This document shows, piece by piece, positions 37,720 through 47,882 of a stretch of 59,892 nt of DNA. Under the pieces are notes generated by a model. The model was given only the letters and a program-made list of their open reading frames with translations. It did no database searches and had not been told where the DNA came from. Numbering within the stretch: the first letter of the stretch is position 1; the number at the start of each line of letters is the position of its first letter. The translations under genes were made by a program, and so were the position numbers. Location: NCBI GenBank assembly GCA_016278615.1, contig JADQBM010000024.1:1-59892 (forward strand). Reading direction: 5' to 3'. Source of the DNA: Clostridia bacterium. Its GTDB lineage: Bacteria > Bacillota > Clostridia > Peptostreptococcales > JAAYPU01.

Positions 37720-37886
37720 ATGGAAGATAAAACATTTGAGCTTTTATTTGATGGATATATGCAAATCTATGGAAACAAGTTAATCATGATAAAAGATTTG
37801 ACTTCATCGAGAATAAGGTGGATGATTTATCCCTCAAGGTCACAAAGAATGATGTAGAGATTCGGGTTATTAAAGCAGCAAGATAA
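37720..37886 (+). pseudogene. Frameshifted small coiled-coil gene
   Basis: GCGGGGA precedes an ATG encoding MEDKTFELLFDGYMQIYGNK. The frame then goes into low-plausibility sequence and stops at 37857. Shifting frame near 37780-37790 restores a good heptad-like end, FDFIENKVDDLSLKVTKNDV, running to a TAA at 37884-37886. The two halves together resemble the common small clostridial coiled-coil proteins. A frameshift (or a sequencing error in an A-rich stretch) is the likely cause. Confidence 0.5.
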
Positions 37887-37913
37887 AGCCTGAAAGGAAA
37901 ATAATTAAAATAA

Positions 37914-37942
37914 TTACAATAAATTCCATGTTATGATATAAT
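37914..37942 (+). promoter_or_regulatory. Promoter of the SLH protein gene
   Basis: TTACAA (37914-37919), 17-bp spacer, TATAAT (37937-37942) with an extended TGA just before it. The inverted repeat AATTCCATG (37922-37930) / CATGGAATT (37961-37969) brackets the -10 and start site and may be an operator. Confidence 0.75.
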
Positions 37943-38014
37943 ATGTCTAAATATATCACACATGGAATTCTTTATTTTGGATAGTAAAAAGTTTTAAAAT
38001 ACAGGAGGCTTAAA

Positions 38015-39349
38015 ATGAGAAAAAGGTTTTTTTTACTAACAGTTATTACAATGATAGCCTGGACATCCATGAGCTTTGCCATGGGTGAAAGCTTTAGTGA
38101 TGTTACTGCCGGCAAATGGTTTTATGAATCTATTACCCAAATGACAGAATCCGGAATCTTTAAAGGCTATCCCGATGGAACATTTAAACCGGATAATACC
38201 GTTACATATGGGGAGTTTATAAAAATGTTTGTTGTCGCCGTTACTGGTGAAGATTTAGGCAACAGCGACACTGGACATTGGGCAGAAAACTACTATGAAA
38301 AAGGCATTGAACTTGGGCTATATACAGAACATGACATTCCAATGGATGTGCTAAAAGAAGGTATGCCGAGAAAGTACATGGCAATCCTTATTGCCAACTA
38401 TTTCGCAGATGTCCAAGTTGAAAATTATGACCTTATAAAAAACAGCATCTTAGACTTACACAAAGGGAAGCCTTACCAACATGAAATCATTAAAGCCTAT
38501 GGCTTGGGTATTTTAACAGGGTATCCTGATGGAGACTTTAAACCGGACAGTTCCTTAACCAGAGCCGAAAGTGCCACCGTTATCAGCCGAATGCTAAATC
38601 CAGAGGAAAGAGTTCTTCCGGAGTTTAAAGAAGAACCCTCCCATGAAGCCTACTGGCAAGATGATCCGGATTATGAAGAAATGGTGGAGTGGTTGGAAGA
38701 GAATCAGAATGGGGCAGTTTACGGAATTGATTTCACCATTGAAGATGGCAAAATTGTACAATCGGTAAAAGATGGTAATAATTATTATGAATGGACACCC
38801 AACACAAGCAATTACCAAGATATGAATAAGCATGTATATTTAGCTTTAAAAGCCTATTATGATTATGCAAAAGAGAACGATATGGGATTATTCATAAATA
38901 GTGGATTTCCACATGATGAAATCATCATAGGTCTTAGGGAAAATACCAGGACAACAAATACCTTATTCTACTTTACTTTCGCAGGGAATCCAATAACGAA
39001 TAGTAATGAGCCCAACTATGTATTGCCTTATGTCTTTTATAATCAATCAGCATATTTTACAGATGATGATGTCGATAGATTGAGTGTGGATGTGCTCATA
39101 GAAAAGGACAGAATGGGCAATGACTCTCTTGTGGATCTTAACCGAGAAATTTTCAAAGACTTGTATGGCAACACCACTGGAAACAAAATCATGGACTATG
39201 CCATACAACTTCACAAAGATTCCTTTGATGAAACCACCAGTGAAATGGTGAATCTGCCCAATAATAAAGTGAATATTGATGGGGTAAACATCTTCAACTA
39301 CGATGACAACGGCAGTGTTCGAGCTTTGTATATGGACAAACCAGAATAA
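38015..39349 (+). CDS. S-layer homology (SLH) domain protein
   Basis: A 444-residue exported protein with a signal peptide (cleavage near MSFA-MG). Three SLH repeats follow: about residues 27-75 (FSDVTAGKWFYESI, GYPDGTFKPDNTVTYGEF), 87-131 (HWAENYYEKGIELGL) and 147-197 (GILTGYPDGDFKPDSSLTRAES). The C-terminal 245 residues are of unknown function. SLH domains bind the pyruvylated wall polymer that CsaB makes. AGGAGG precedes the ATG. It is followed at once by a terminator and the giant exported protein gene. Confidence 0.93.
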   Translation: MRKRFFLLTVITMIAWTSMSFAMGESFSDVTAGKWFYESITQMTESGIFKGYPDGTFKPDNTVTYGEFIKMFVVAVTGEDLGNSDTGHWAENYYEKGIELGLYTEHDIPMDVLKEGMPRKYMAILIANYFADVQVENYDLIKNSILDLHKGKPYQHEIIKAYGLGILTGYPDGDFKPDSSLTRAESATVISRMLNPEERVLPEFKEEPSHEAYWQDDPDYEEMVEWLEENQNGAVYGIDFTIEDGKIVQSVKDGNNYYEWTPNTSNYQDMNKHVYLALKAYYDYAKENDMGLFINSGFPHDEIIIGLRENTRTTNTLFYFTFAGNPITNSNEPNYVLPYVFYNQSAYFTDDDVDRLSVDVLIEKDRMGNDSLVDLNREIFKDLYGNTTGNKIMDYAIQLHKDSFDETTSEMVNLPNNKVNIDGVNIFNYDDNGSVRALYMDKPE

Positions 39350-39366
39350 ATCTACAAGAATAAAGA

Positions 39367-39393
39367 AAAATCCCCGACTGGTTCGGGGATTTT
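39367..39393 (+). terminator. Terminator between SLH and giant protein genes
   Basis: AAAATCCCCGA (39367-39377) pairs with TCGGGGATTTT (39383-39393). Its U-run is within the stem end. The next gene starts 22 bases later, so it may be only partly terminating. Confidence 0.75.
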
Positions 39394-39414
39394 GCATAAA
39401 GGGGTGAAAACCAT

Positions 39415-42400
39415 TTGAAAAAGAAAATTGCCATTTTGATTGCTTGCATCATATTATTTAGCATTATGCCAATTAAAGAGTTTATTGTATTCAGTGCGGG
39501 ATTTACACCGGATTTAAAACATAATTATTCGTATTTTGAGGAGCATCCCAATGATCCTAAATTAGTAGAAGCTAAGAGCTACTTGGATACTTTAGGGGTT
39601 GATAAAATAAATAAGATTAATTTACAGTCATTAAATGAAATCACCTACGCCATGTACGGAATCGTGGCATATGGTTTTTTTTCTGGAGAGTGTGCGACTG
39701 CCGATAAAACCATTACAGGAAGAGAAGAATACCGATATATTGGAACGGATTTACAGGGAAAGTTAATCACCAATGACTATTTTCCCAACGATGCCAACAG
39801 CAGTACACTTCTTTTAGATAAAGATTGGATACCAAATGCGTCAACTAACTGGCCGACATGGGCAAAAGCACCCAACAGCCCTGAGTTTAGAAGAGATTAC
39901 ATCTATGAAACCCAAGGTTTACTCAATGACGGAGATTCTATTTCTTACAGTCTAAAAGAAATATTAGCAAAAAAACCAACCCATGATGGCTACTCGTTAA
40001 AGGAAGACTATATCAACTTACAATCATCCCCTAAGTTTTCAGTCAGGGGATCTGCTCGGCTTCAGCACAGGACCAATGATGGGAAGATTTGGTATGATAC
40101 CTTTACACTCCCGGCACTTTTAGGGGATAATGCTTTAAATGTAGATATCAGCACCCCTAATAATAACTATACCATCTATCCAACAGAAGATTATATTGAT
40201 ATTCCCGTAACCGTAACATCGACCATTAATAGTGTAGATCATTACCTACTAACTTTCATTGCGTCTCAATGGGTAAAGTTTGAGAACAATCAAAAGGAAG
40301 GAGAAAGCTACACCTATAACAAAAGGATCTACAAAACATCTTTAGAAGAAGGGACCAATAGGGTTACCTTAACCGGCTATGGAGGAATCAAATCGAGTTT
40401 TGTAGGAGACCAAGAAAAAATTGAATCTGATAACACGGATATTTGGGTAACAGTTGCAGAAGACAATCTCATTGCACAACTGGATTTACCGGCCACAGCC
40501 GGCATTGGCCGAGAATACACAGTAAAAGATGCTTCCTACATACCGGCGGGAGCACGTATTTTATCATCCACATTGGAAAAGAAAACAACTGGAAGCTTTT
40601 CAGAAATAACGGACTGGAATGAAAGCAGTTATCAGGACAGCCATCCTGTTAAAGCAACCATTACATATAAATTAACCATTGTTTTGGATAACGGTCAGGT
40701 GGATTCTGATACTAAAAGTATTGAGATCATAGATGGCCGTGCGGTGGATGCAACGGCAGAACTGGACTTAACCCCATACACCTACGAAGGACATCCGGCA
40801 TATGCTCATGATGTTTCCGTATTTGATGTAGAAGGTACAACCTATTATGCCAAACAAGCCTATGAAGCAGGTCTTGCAGATAACCACTTTGAAGTGGTGG
40901 AAAGCACGCCCCATACCAGAAACAGACTGGATGATACTACATCAAAATTCACTTTTCAAAATGAAGGCTATTATAACATAAAGTTAGAAGTAAAAACCCA
41001 AGACGGTAAAGAACTGTATGATACTAAGCCCATCGAAGTGAGAAAAACCCCTTATATTGAAGATCATTTAGGAGGGAGCCAAAAGCAAAACAGAAGACAA
41101 GTTTTAAACCTTTCAGTTGCTATTAATCCAAATCACCCCGTTACTGACTTTTTTGTAGAAGTCGAAGATATGAATACCGGTGAAAAAGTGCATTTAACAT
41201 CGGCAAAACAAAATTCAACGGCTATTAAGACGAGAGATATCACAGAAGATGCAACGGAGTATTTTCATAACTATACTTTGGAATTTCTCACTAAGAATAC
41301 CACAGAAAGAGTCTATAAATATACCGCCTATGTAAGAGACTCCAAAGGGGATACAGATACCATCAGTGAACTGTTTACGGTATATCCGGATTTACCCCCC
41401 ATTGCTCAAATAGATATGGTAGATTCTTTTATTCGAGACGAAAACAGCGATGTGGCCACAGTCCTAACCGAAGATGGCACAATCAGCTCAGATGGCGATC
41501 AAGTAGAAAGAACTTGGCGTATTAGAAGAGATGCCAATAACAACGGAAGCTTTGAAGGGACAGAACCATTAGAATACATGACCGGATATAATTTCCAAGA
41601 TCTTTCTTTTGGTTCCAAACAGAAAGTATCCTTTGAGAAAGAAGGAGTAGGAAAAGTCAAAGTCCGATTAGATGTCAAAGAAGTGTGGATAGAACCCACC
41701 CTTGAAGAATATGTCACAGATGCAGACAGATTGACAGGAGCCGTTATCAAGGATGTTATAGTCCATAATATTTCTCCTATGGTCAGTGTTGAGCCCATTG
41801 ATACCTTTAAAGAAGACGTGCTAATCTTAACGACGGAAAAAGATATAGAGGAAGTAAAAAACCAAAAAGCAACAATAGAACAATACTTAAGAAATAATGG
41901 AATAGATAGTGTAGTGGAAACAGCAAATTACGATAACGAAGATTTGTTACCCCAAAGACAGTTGTATACCGTCTCACAAGAAATTGGAAAAGAGAATGAT
42001 TTTAATTCCTATCTATTTGAAATAGACAATAGCAATATGTATCGTGTTTTATCGTCAGGATTTTCTATAGAAGGGACATCCACCCAATGGAGGGTATGCG
42101 AACCACCATTTATAATTGAGGCGAGGGATATGGCAAAAAACCAAGTTGTTTGGACATATTCTACAATGGAAGAAAATTTTAAACTAAAACAAGACAACTC
42201 TGAAAAATATCTATATGTTAGATGCGAAGATGAAAAAACAATTGTTTTGGATAAAAAAACAGGGTCAGAAGTAGTTACATTAAATTTTGAATTAGGCGAT
42301 TGTACAATATATTACGAAAATAACACTCTATACTTTTTCTATGATGGAGCTATAAAAAAACTAATGTCCGACAATACGTTAAAAACACTTCATAGCATTG

Positions 42401-45400
42401 GTAGCAAGGCATCAAGCAAAGTAGATGGTAAAATACATTTCGGATATACCTTAAATAGCGTTACTTATAGAGGCATATTTGATTTAACAGACGAATCGGT
42501 AAAATCTCAGTATATAACGAAAAATGGCGAAAAAACAAATCATTTAACACTAAAACCAAGAGAGTTTGATATTTACGGAACTATGTTAATCGGTTCAAGC
42601 TATGAGGATGAACATGAAGATAAGTATTACACCTTTCAAATATATAACGAAAAAAACGAGCTAATTAATCAAATAGAATTCCAAGACAGCGACCATTTCA
42701 GGTATGAACAAAATGGATTTATAACCGACGAAAGCAAACGAGCAACCTATTTTTATAGATGCTATCAATATCATTACACAAGCTCTTCCTATTACTATAT
42801 GAAAATAGGTTTATACGAAGTAAATGGCGATAGGGTAGAAAACTATACAGACAGAGGAACTAATGGGTATTGGCAAAATATCATATTTAAAAAACATCTA
42901 AAATCAGAAAATGCACTCTATTTTGTAGGAGGAGCAGATTATGCTTTAGGATATTTAGACCCTGCAACAAGAGCGTGGAAGGTAAGTTTGCCTAACTACG
43001 ATTTTGGGCAGACATTATATCACGGCGTTTTTTGCGATGCCGTTGGAGAAGAAGCAAGACAATCTGATGCGTATAGTATAATAGTAACGCATGACGAGCA
43101 ACGAATGGACGGGGAACAGCTAATACGAGTTAGCAAGCACGCAGTACCTTTAGAAGATACCGTACTAAGAAATTTACTTTATAATAGCAATTTTAGGGAT
43201 GATTCACAAAAGAATGTTGTTATGATTGATGATGTTAATGTCAGCAACACATCTACAATGACCAATCTTATTGATACACTAAAAAATATGAGAGTAAAAT
43301 TTACAGCTATAGGCAAAAATCTAACAAGTAATAATTTTTTAGTCAAAATTAAAGATGCATTACAAGGAAATACAATAGAATATAATACTTTTAGTGTGGA
43401 GAATAACTTATTAAATAGTGGCAATGTTATAAACACTAATAAAGAAGATATTAAAATTCCTGTTATAAAAACATCAGGTACAGGTTCATCCCAAACTAAG
43501 TTATCTAAAAATATAAAGCTAGAAGAAGGAGAAACTTATGAATATGAGTATGATATAAAGTTTACTCAAAAAGGTTCTTTAAATAATGCAGATATATTTA
43601 ATTTATCCAATACAATAATAAATCATCCGAACGAAGGAACAAGCAATATTGTAATGGAAGGTATTGGAAATACGCAAATAGATGATTTTGACAGCTTTAA
43701 ACGAAACGAGTTTTTCACTTATGATGAAGGAAGTTGGGGAGTTCATGGCGATGTATTAAAATCCAAATGGGACGCTAATTGGTCAGGCTATCAGAAAAGA
43801 ACCTATACTAAAAACATAACTTTTACCACGGATACAACATCCATTTTATCCTTTAATTATTATTACAATAATGATATAAATGGCGATGATGATAAAAGTG
43901 AGTTTATAATCAATGTAGATGGTGTAGATTCTTTAGTAAGAAGGTGGGATCCATTTTATAGTGGAGAAGAAAATAGGAATTGCGACGGAGAAAACGAAAA
44001 GGAGCAATATTTTAGCAAGACATTGCCGGCAGGAGATCATACTTTAAAATTAAAATATGCTCAGGTATATGATAATAACACAAATATTGCGTATATAGAC
44101 AACCTTTCTGTAAAACCTGTTGTACGAAGAACTAATGGAGCAAGTGATACAGGAGAATTTGCAAAAGGGAATATACCAATAGTAGAAAATGAATGGCGAA
44201 GTATAAATAACAATTTTAGAGTACCTTATAATACTACACAGCATGTAAGATTACCTATCCTAAGAGAGACATATAACGAAGATTTTTCAGATGGTTCATT
44301 CGATATTCCTTATATATCTTTCGGATATCACGATGAAAGATATTATATAGAAAACGGACTATACAGAAGCGATATAGAGGACGAAGATGGTGGAAATTTA
44401 AGGTTACACATCAATGTTACAATACCTGAAGACAAATTAGGATATTTTAATTTCAGAGTAGGGATGGAGCAGACATGGGCAGACGATGTAGGTGCTTCAG
44501 ATAGAATAGGATTCGAGGTAGACCACCCTGATATATATAGAGTTATCGAGTGGGATCCAGGGGAATGCTACAGGCCATATCAACGTTCGAGTCCATTTTA
44601 TCCGTACAACTCCAATAATAGGCGACTTTTGCCAGGAACACATACTTTTGACATAGACCCCTATATATCAGATGGAAACACTGAAGGATATATGAAGTTA
44701 GACAACTTTTACTTAAGATTAGATCCATTAGTAACAGACCCCATAAACGAAATGTTGTACAACAATGCTGAAAGATATGTAAAGTCTAAATCGTATGATG
44801 GGGATTCAAATATATCATTACAGTATAACAGTACAAGCGACTCTGAATTTCTTATCAAGAACTTTAAGTTATACAAAATAAAAGATGGAAATAGAGTGCC
44901 GTGGATAAGTTATGATATAGTAACGCCTGAGCAACTGCAAAGCATCTTTACAGTTAACACTACAAATTCAACAGTAGAAGTTGTAAACGATGAACAAGAA
45001 GTAGAATTAGAAGAGGCTCCTATGATTTATAAAAAAGGCGAACTTGTGGCTTATAATATCTACTACGATGACTATGAAGGAGACCCCAGTAAAAAGCAGT
45101 ATTGGCAGTATACCCATACCCCGTGGAATGATGGCTTGCATCCTGATAACAATATTGTATTAAATTCCCCTATAGATCGTTTTTATCATGATGGAAAATA
45201 CATCGTGAGACATTGGCAAGAAGACAGTACAGGGGTTGTTTTATACGATAAACTTAGTAATATTGAAGAAATCACTTTCTATGTAGAAGGAAATGCCATT
45301 GCCCCTGAAGTCACTTATATTAAGACTATTCCGGCAGAAGTTAAAGACGGAAATGACTATAAAATTGAAATAGGTGTAGACGATTACGATAAGGATATAT

Positions 45401-46011
45401 TGGATACAACCATAGAATTATATAAAAATAACTCACTAATATACAACTATAATCAAAATAATGTGGCTCCGATAAATGAAATCTATCCTCCTGTCTTGTC
45501 GGGATTTGCGCCCACAGCAACGCCAGGGAGATATACGGTTGTTGCAACGGCCTCTGATGCTACGGCAACAGGAATGAGAAGTTATACTTTTACCGTAGTT
45601 TCTGAAGGGAATATTGAAGGCATGGTGAGGCATACAGAGCAATGGGATATAAACAGAAAAAAGTATAATATTAGAAAAACAGGAACAGAAGAAAACCCAA
45701 GAAACTACAACGTCTTCTGGTCCGGTGAACGCTTCATCCTACAAGGAGACGCAGAGGGCAATCCCATATCCGTAAACGTACAGATATTAGGAACCTCCTA
45801 TTCTACAAACCTTTCATCCTCTGATGGGGGCATTACATGGATAGGAGACCTTTGGGATGAAAACATGATCAACAAATGGGGACGAAATGCGCCTAAAACC
45901 TTAACCTTCAGATTCACTGCTTCTTATACAGAAGACATGACAAAAGAAGACCATGTACAGGTCATTGTGGACGATACAGAGCCTTACTGGCAGTATCATC
46001 AGGCATGGTAG
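39415..46011 (+). CDS. Giant exported multi-domain protein (2198 residues)
   Basis: TTG start with AGGGGTG upstream, then a signal peptide (KKKIAILIACIILFSIMPIK). The N-terminal part (to about residue 800) has repeated Ig/PKD-like beta-sandwich segments, for example ATAELDLTPYTYEGHPAYAH and PPIAQIDMVDSF. The middle (about 800-1860) is very AT-rich and contains beta-propeller-like WYF-rich repeats and carbohydrate-binding-like segments. The end (about 1860-2198) returns to Ig-like domains and finishes with GMVRHTEQWDINRKKYN...FWSGERFIL and VDDTEPYWQYHQAW. There is no LPxTG or SLH anchor. I cannot name the family. Its place after the Tad-like operon and the SLH gene suggests a surface or appendage-borne adhesin. 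Confidence 0.8.
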   Translation: MKKKIAILIACIILFSIMPIKEFIVFSAGFTPDLKHNYSYFEEHPNDPKLVEAKSYLDTLGVDKINKINLQSLNEITYAMYGIVAYGFFSGECATADKTITGREEYRYIGTDLQGKLITNDYFPNDANSSTLLLDKDWIPNASTNWPTWAKAPNSPEFRRDYIYETQGLLNDGDSISYSLKEILAKKPTHDGYSLKEDYINLQSSPKFSVRGSARLQHRTNDGKIWYDTFTLPALLGDNALNVDISTPNNNYTIYPTEDYIDIPVTVTSTINSVDHYLLTFIASQWVKFENNQKEGESYTYNKRIYKTSLEEGTNRVTLTGYGGIKSSFVGDQEKIESDNTDIWVTVAEDNLIAQLDLPATAGIGREYTVKDASYIPAGARILSSTLEKKTTGSFSEITDWNESSYQDSHPVKATITYKLTIVLDNGQVDSDTKSIEIIDGRAVDATAELDLTPYTYEGHPAYAHDVSVFDVEGTTYYAKQAYEAGLADNHFEVVESTPHTRNRLDDTTSKFTFQNEGYYNIKLEVKTQDGKELYDTKPIEVRKTPYIEDHLGGSQKQNRRQVLNLSVAINPNHPVTDFFVEVEDMNTGEKVHLTSAKQNSTAIKTRDITEDATEYFHNYTLEFLTKNTTERVYKYTAYVRDSKGDTDTISELFTVYPDLPPIAQIDMVDSFIRDENSDVATVLTEDGTISSDGDQVERTWRIRRDANNNGSFEGTEPLEYMTGYNFQDLSFGSKQKVSFEKEGVGKVKVRLDVKEVWIEPTLEEYVTDADRLTGAVIKDVIVHNISPMVSVEPIDTFKEDVLILTTEKDIEEVKNQKATIEQYLRNNGIDSVVETANYDNEDLLPQRQLYTVSQEIGKENDFNSYLFEIDNSNMYRVLSSGFSIEGTSTQWRVCEPPFIIEARDMAKNQVVWTYSTMEENFKLKQDNSEKYLYVRCEDEKTIVLDKKTGSEVVTLNFELGDCTIYYENNTLYFFYDGAIKKLMSDNTLKTLHSIGSKASSKVDGKIHFGYTLNSVTYRGIFDLTDESVKSQYITKNGEKTNHLTLKPREFDIYGTMLIGSSYEDEHEDKYYTFQIYNEKNELINQIEFQDSDHFRYEQNGFITDESKRATYFYRCYQYHYTSSSYYYMKIGLYEVNGDRVENYTDRGTNGYWQNIIFKKHLKSENALYFVGGADYALGYLDPATRAWKVSLPNYDFGQTLYHGVFCDAVGEEARQSDAYSIIVTHDEQRMDGEQLIRVSKHAVPLEDTVLRNLLYNSNFRDDSQKNVVMIDDVNVSNTSTMTNLIDTLKNMRVKFTAIGKNLTSNNFLVKIKDALQGNTIEYNTFSVENNLLNSGNVINTNKEDIKIPVIKTSGTGSSQTKLSKNIKLEEGETYEYEYDIKFTQKGSLNNADIFNLSNTIINHPNEGTSNIVMEGIGNTQIDDFDSFKRNEFFTYDEGSWGVHGDVLKSKWDANWSGYQKRTYTKNITFTTDTTSILSFNYYYNNDINGDDDKSEFIINVDGVDSLVRRWDPFYSGEENRNCDGENEKEQYFSKTLPAGDHTLKLKYAQVYDNNTNIAYIDNLSVKPVVRRTNGASDTGEFAKGNIPIVENEWRSINNNFRVPYNTTQHVRLPILRETYNEDFSDGSFDIPYISFGYHDERYYIENGLYRSDIEDEDGGNLRLHINVTIPEDKLGYFNFRVGMEQTWADDVGASDRIGFEVDHPDIYRVIEWDPGECYRPYQRSSPFYPYNSNNRRLLPGTHTFDIDPYISDGNTEGYMKLDNFYLRLDPLVTDPINEMLYNNAERYVKSKSYDGDSNISLQYNSTSDSEFLIKNFKLYKIKDGNRVPWISYDIVTPEQLQSIFTVNTTNSTVEVVNDEQEVELEEAPMIYKKGELVAYNIYYDDYEGDPSKKQYWQYTHTPWNDGLHPDNNIVLNSPIDRFYHDGKYIVRHWQEDSTGVVLYDKLSNIEEITFYVEGNAIAPEVTYIKTIPAEVKDGNDYKIEIGVDDYDKDILDTTIELYKNNSLIYNYNQNNVAPINEIYPPVLSGFAPTATPGRYTVVATASDATATGMRSYTFTVVSEGNIEGMVRHTEQWDINRKKYNIRKTGTEENPRNYNVFWSGERFILQGDAEGNPISVNVQILGTSYSTNLSSSDGGITWIGDLWDENMINKWGRNAPKTLTFRFTASYTEDMTKEDHVQVIVDDTEPYWQYHQAW

Positions 46012-46017
46012 GAACAG

Positions 46018-46470
46018 AGGACAGGTGACAGGTGACAGGTGACAGGGGACATGTGACAGGAAAATGTAAGTTGAAGGTCTGTAGGGGCTGGTCCCCGTGC
46101 CTGCCCGAAAAAGGATTGTAGGGACGACCCTTGCGGTTGTCCGTAAGACAAGAGATTCCATTCGTAGGGGCTGGTCGCCGTGCCTACCCGAAAAAGGATT
46201 GTAGGGACGACCCTTGCGGTTGTCCGTAAGACAAGAGATTCCATTCGTAGGGGCTGGTCCCCGTGCCTGTCCGAAAAAGGATTGTAGGGACGACCCTTGC
46301 GGTTGTCCGTAAGACAGGAGATTCCATTCGGGGGCTGGTCCCCGCGCCTGCCCGGAAAAGATACAGGTGACAGGGAACAGAAAAGATAGATAAGAGATAA
46401 CAGATAACAGATAACAGTTGTGGAGGATTTTGTTCCAAAATCTTCATTTTTGCGATTGTCCGTAAAATAG
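46018..46470. repeat. Mirrored-arm element, copy 10, with 83-bp tandem repeats
   Basis: A GACAGGT array (46020-46060) precedes three exact-length 83-bp tandem units (46081-46163, 46164-46246, 46247-46329) and a partial fourth (46330-46354). Each unit combines GTAGGGGCTGGTCCCCGTGC...CCCG and GTAGGGACGACCCTTGCGGT...CCG palindromic units. A GACAGG/GATAACA array and a GGATTTTGTTCCAAAATC hairpin follow (about 46425-46442). The tandem units keep minus-strand frames open, which produces false ORFs. No gene lies in 46012-46595. Confidence 0.8.
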
Positions 46471-46502
46471 GAGATTCTTACACAATTCTTACATTTCAAT
46501 TA

Positions 46503-46531
46503 TTGACAAAGGCTATAAATGTCAATATACT
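46503..46531 (+). promoter_or_regulatory. Promoter and operators of the MacAB-like pump
   Basis: TTGACA (46503-46508), 17-bp spacer, TATACT (46526-46531). The perfect inverted repeat ATTGACA/TGTCAAT (46502-46508, 46520-46526) lies within it. The palindrome GTACTATGAATAATAGTAC (46543-46561) covers the expected start site and looks like a repressor site. Confidence 0.75.
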
Positions 46532-46595
46532 GGGTCTTGGCAGTACTATGAATAATAGTACACTAACCACACTAATTAAAAGCTAGGGGAGTTAG

Positions 46596-47882
46596 ATGAT
46601 GAAGAAAATTATAAATATTTTGCGGGTTCCTGCGAGGAAGATAAAAGGGTTTGTTAAAAAAAGAAAGAAGCTTTCCATTTTTTTGGGTATTGTTCTTGTG
46701 ATTTTTATCGTTGCTTCAGCGCTTATGGGCGGCAATGCAAACCAGGCAGTGGCAATGCCTACGGCAGTTGTTGTAAAAGAAGATGTGGAATACCGTGTCA
46801 AGGTAAACGGCATGGTGAAGTCTTCTGAAGAAAAGACCATTCTTGCGCCCGTTTATGGCACCATTAAGGAGCTCCATGTGAAACAAGGGGATACCATAGA
46901 AGAAGGTCAGCTTTTGGCACTTATTGATATTACTGAAGTTGATGAACAAATTCAAAAAGCACAAATTGAACTGGAATTGGAAAAAGCAAGATTAAGGGTC
47001 ACCCAGGATGAAATGGATGCCGCGGTTATGACCACATCGAACTTAAAACAGAAATATGAGAATGTGCAGCAGCTATATGATTCCAAAGTCAAACTGCTGG
47101 AACAGGGTGCTATCAGTGAGCAAAGCTTTAAGGAAGCAAAAATGGAGTTGGATGAAGCTCAGAGCAGCTATATTGTTTCAAAAAAAGAAACTGAAAGTGG
47201 CAGGTATGTTCAAGAACTCAACCTGCAACGAAGTCGGGTTGCTCTAGCAGAATTGAATTATCAATCACTGATTACGGAAAAAGAAAAGCATTATATTAAA
47301 AGCCCCATATCCGGAACTGTAGGGGAAGTGTTTGCCAATGAGGGCGAATTATTGGTGGCTGAAAGAGAATTTATTTATGTGGTTAATAACAATGAAATGG
47401 AAATCACAGCCAATGTGAGTGAGTATGATGCAAGAAAAATAAGGATTGGTGATCCTGTGACCATTAGTACAGATGATGGACAGGAATATAAAACTTCAGT
47501 TTCATCCATCAGCCCCTATGCAAAGAAATTACAAACAAGTCAGGGCTCAGAATCCGTTGTGGAAGTAAAATCCATCATTAGTGGTGAAGATACTCTATTG
47601 AAGTCAGGGTTCAGTGTTAATGTGAATATATTATGTGATAAAAAAGAAAATGTTTTAACAGTGCCTTATGAAACCATTTTAACGGATAAAGATGGTACTC
47701 AATATGTGTTCACCACCCAAGATGGGGTAACGGAAAAACATGTGATTGAGACCGGGTTGGAAGGTTCTTTGACTGTTGAAATCACAGATTCTGATTTGAA
47801 TGAAGGCGATGTGATTGTTATAAATCCCACAGAAGACTTGATGGGGCAAACTTCAAATGAGACAGGTGTTCAGAATGATTAA
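46596..47882 (+). CDS. HlyD/MacA-like export adaptor protein
   Basis: A 428-residue membrane-fusion-type adaptor. One TM helix (about 28-47) is followed by a lipoyl-like half ([26 protein letters not shown], about 88-113), a long coiled-coil hairpin (about 115-220), the second lipoyl half ([20 protein letters not shown]) and beta-barrel domains. Start may be either of the ATGATG pair, as AGGGGAG is 4-7 bases away. It is the first gene of a three-gene pump. The ATP-binding gene overlaps its 3' end. The substrate is unknown; antimicrobial peptide or macrolide export is typical for the type. Confidence 0.9.
   Translation: MMKKIINILRVPARKIKGFVKKRKKLSIFLGIVLVIFIVASALMGGNANQAVAMPTAVVVKEDVEYRVKVNGMVKSSEEKTILAPVYGTIKELHVKQGDTIEEGQLLALIDITEVDEQIQKAQIELELEKARLRVTQDEMDAAVMTTSNLKQKYENVQQLYDSKVKLLEQGAISEQSFKEAKMELDEAQSSYIVSKKETESGRYVQELNLQRSRVALAELNYQSLITEKEKHYIKSPISGTVGEVFANEGELLVAEREFIYVVNNNEMEITANVSEYDARKIRIGDPVTISTDDGQEYKTSVSSISPYAKKLQTSQGSESVVEVKSIISGEDTLLKSGFSVNVNILCDKKENVLTVPYETILTDKDGTQYVFTTQDGVTEKHVIETGLEGSLTVEITDSDLNEGDVIVINPTEDLMGQTSNETGVQND

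Noticed and set aside
45901-46499. Three overlapping minus-strand ORFs of 86-166 codons
   Set aside because: They are open only because of the 83-bp tandem units and GACAGG arrays, have repeated sequence blocks and lack ribosome-binding sites.
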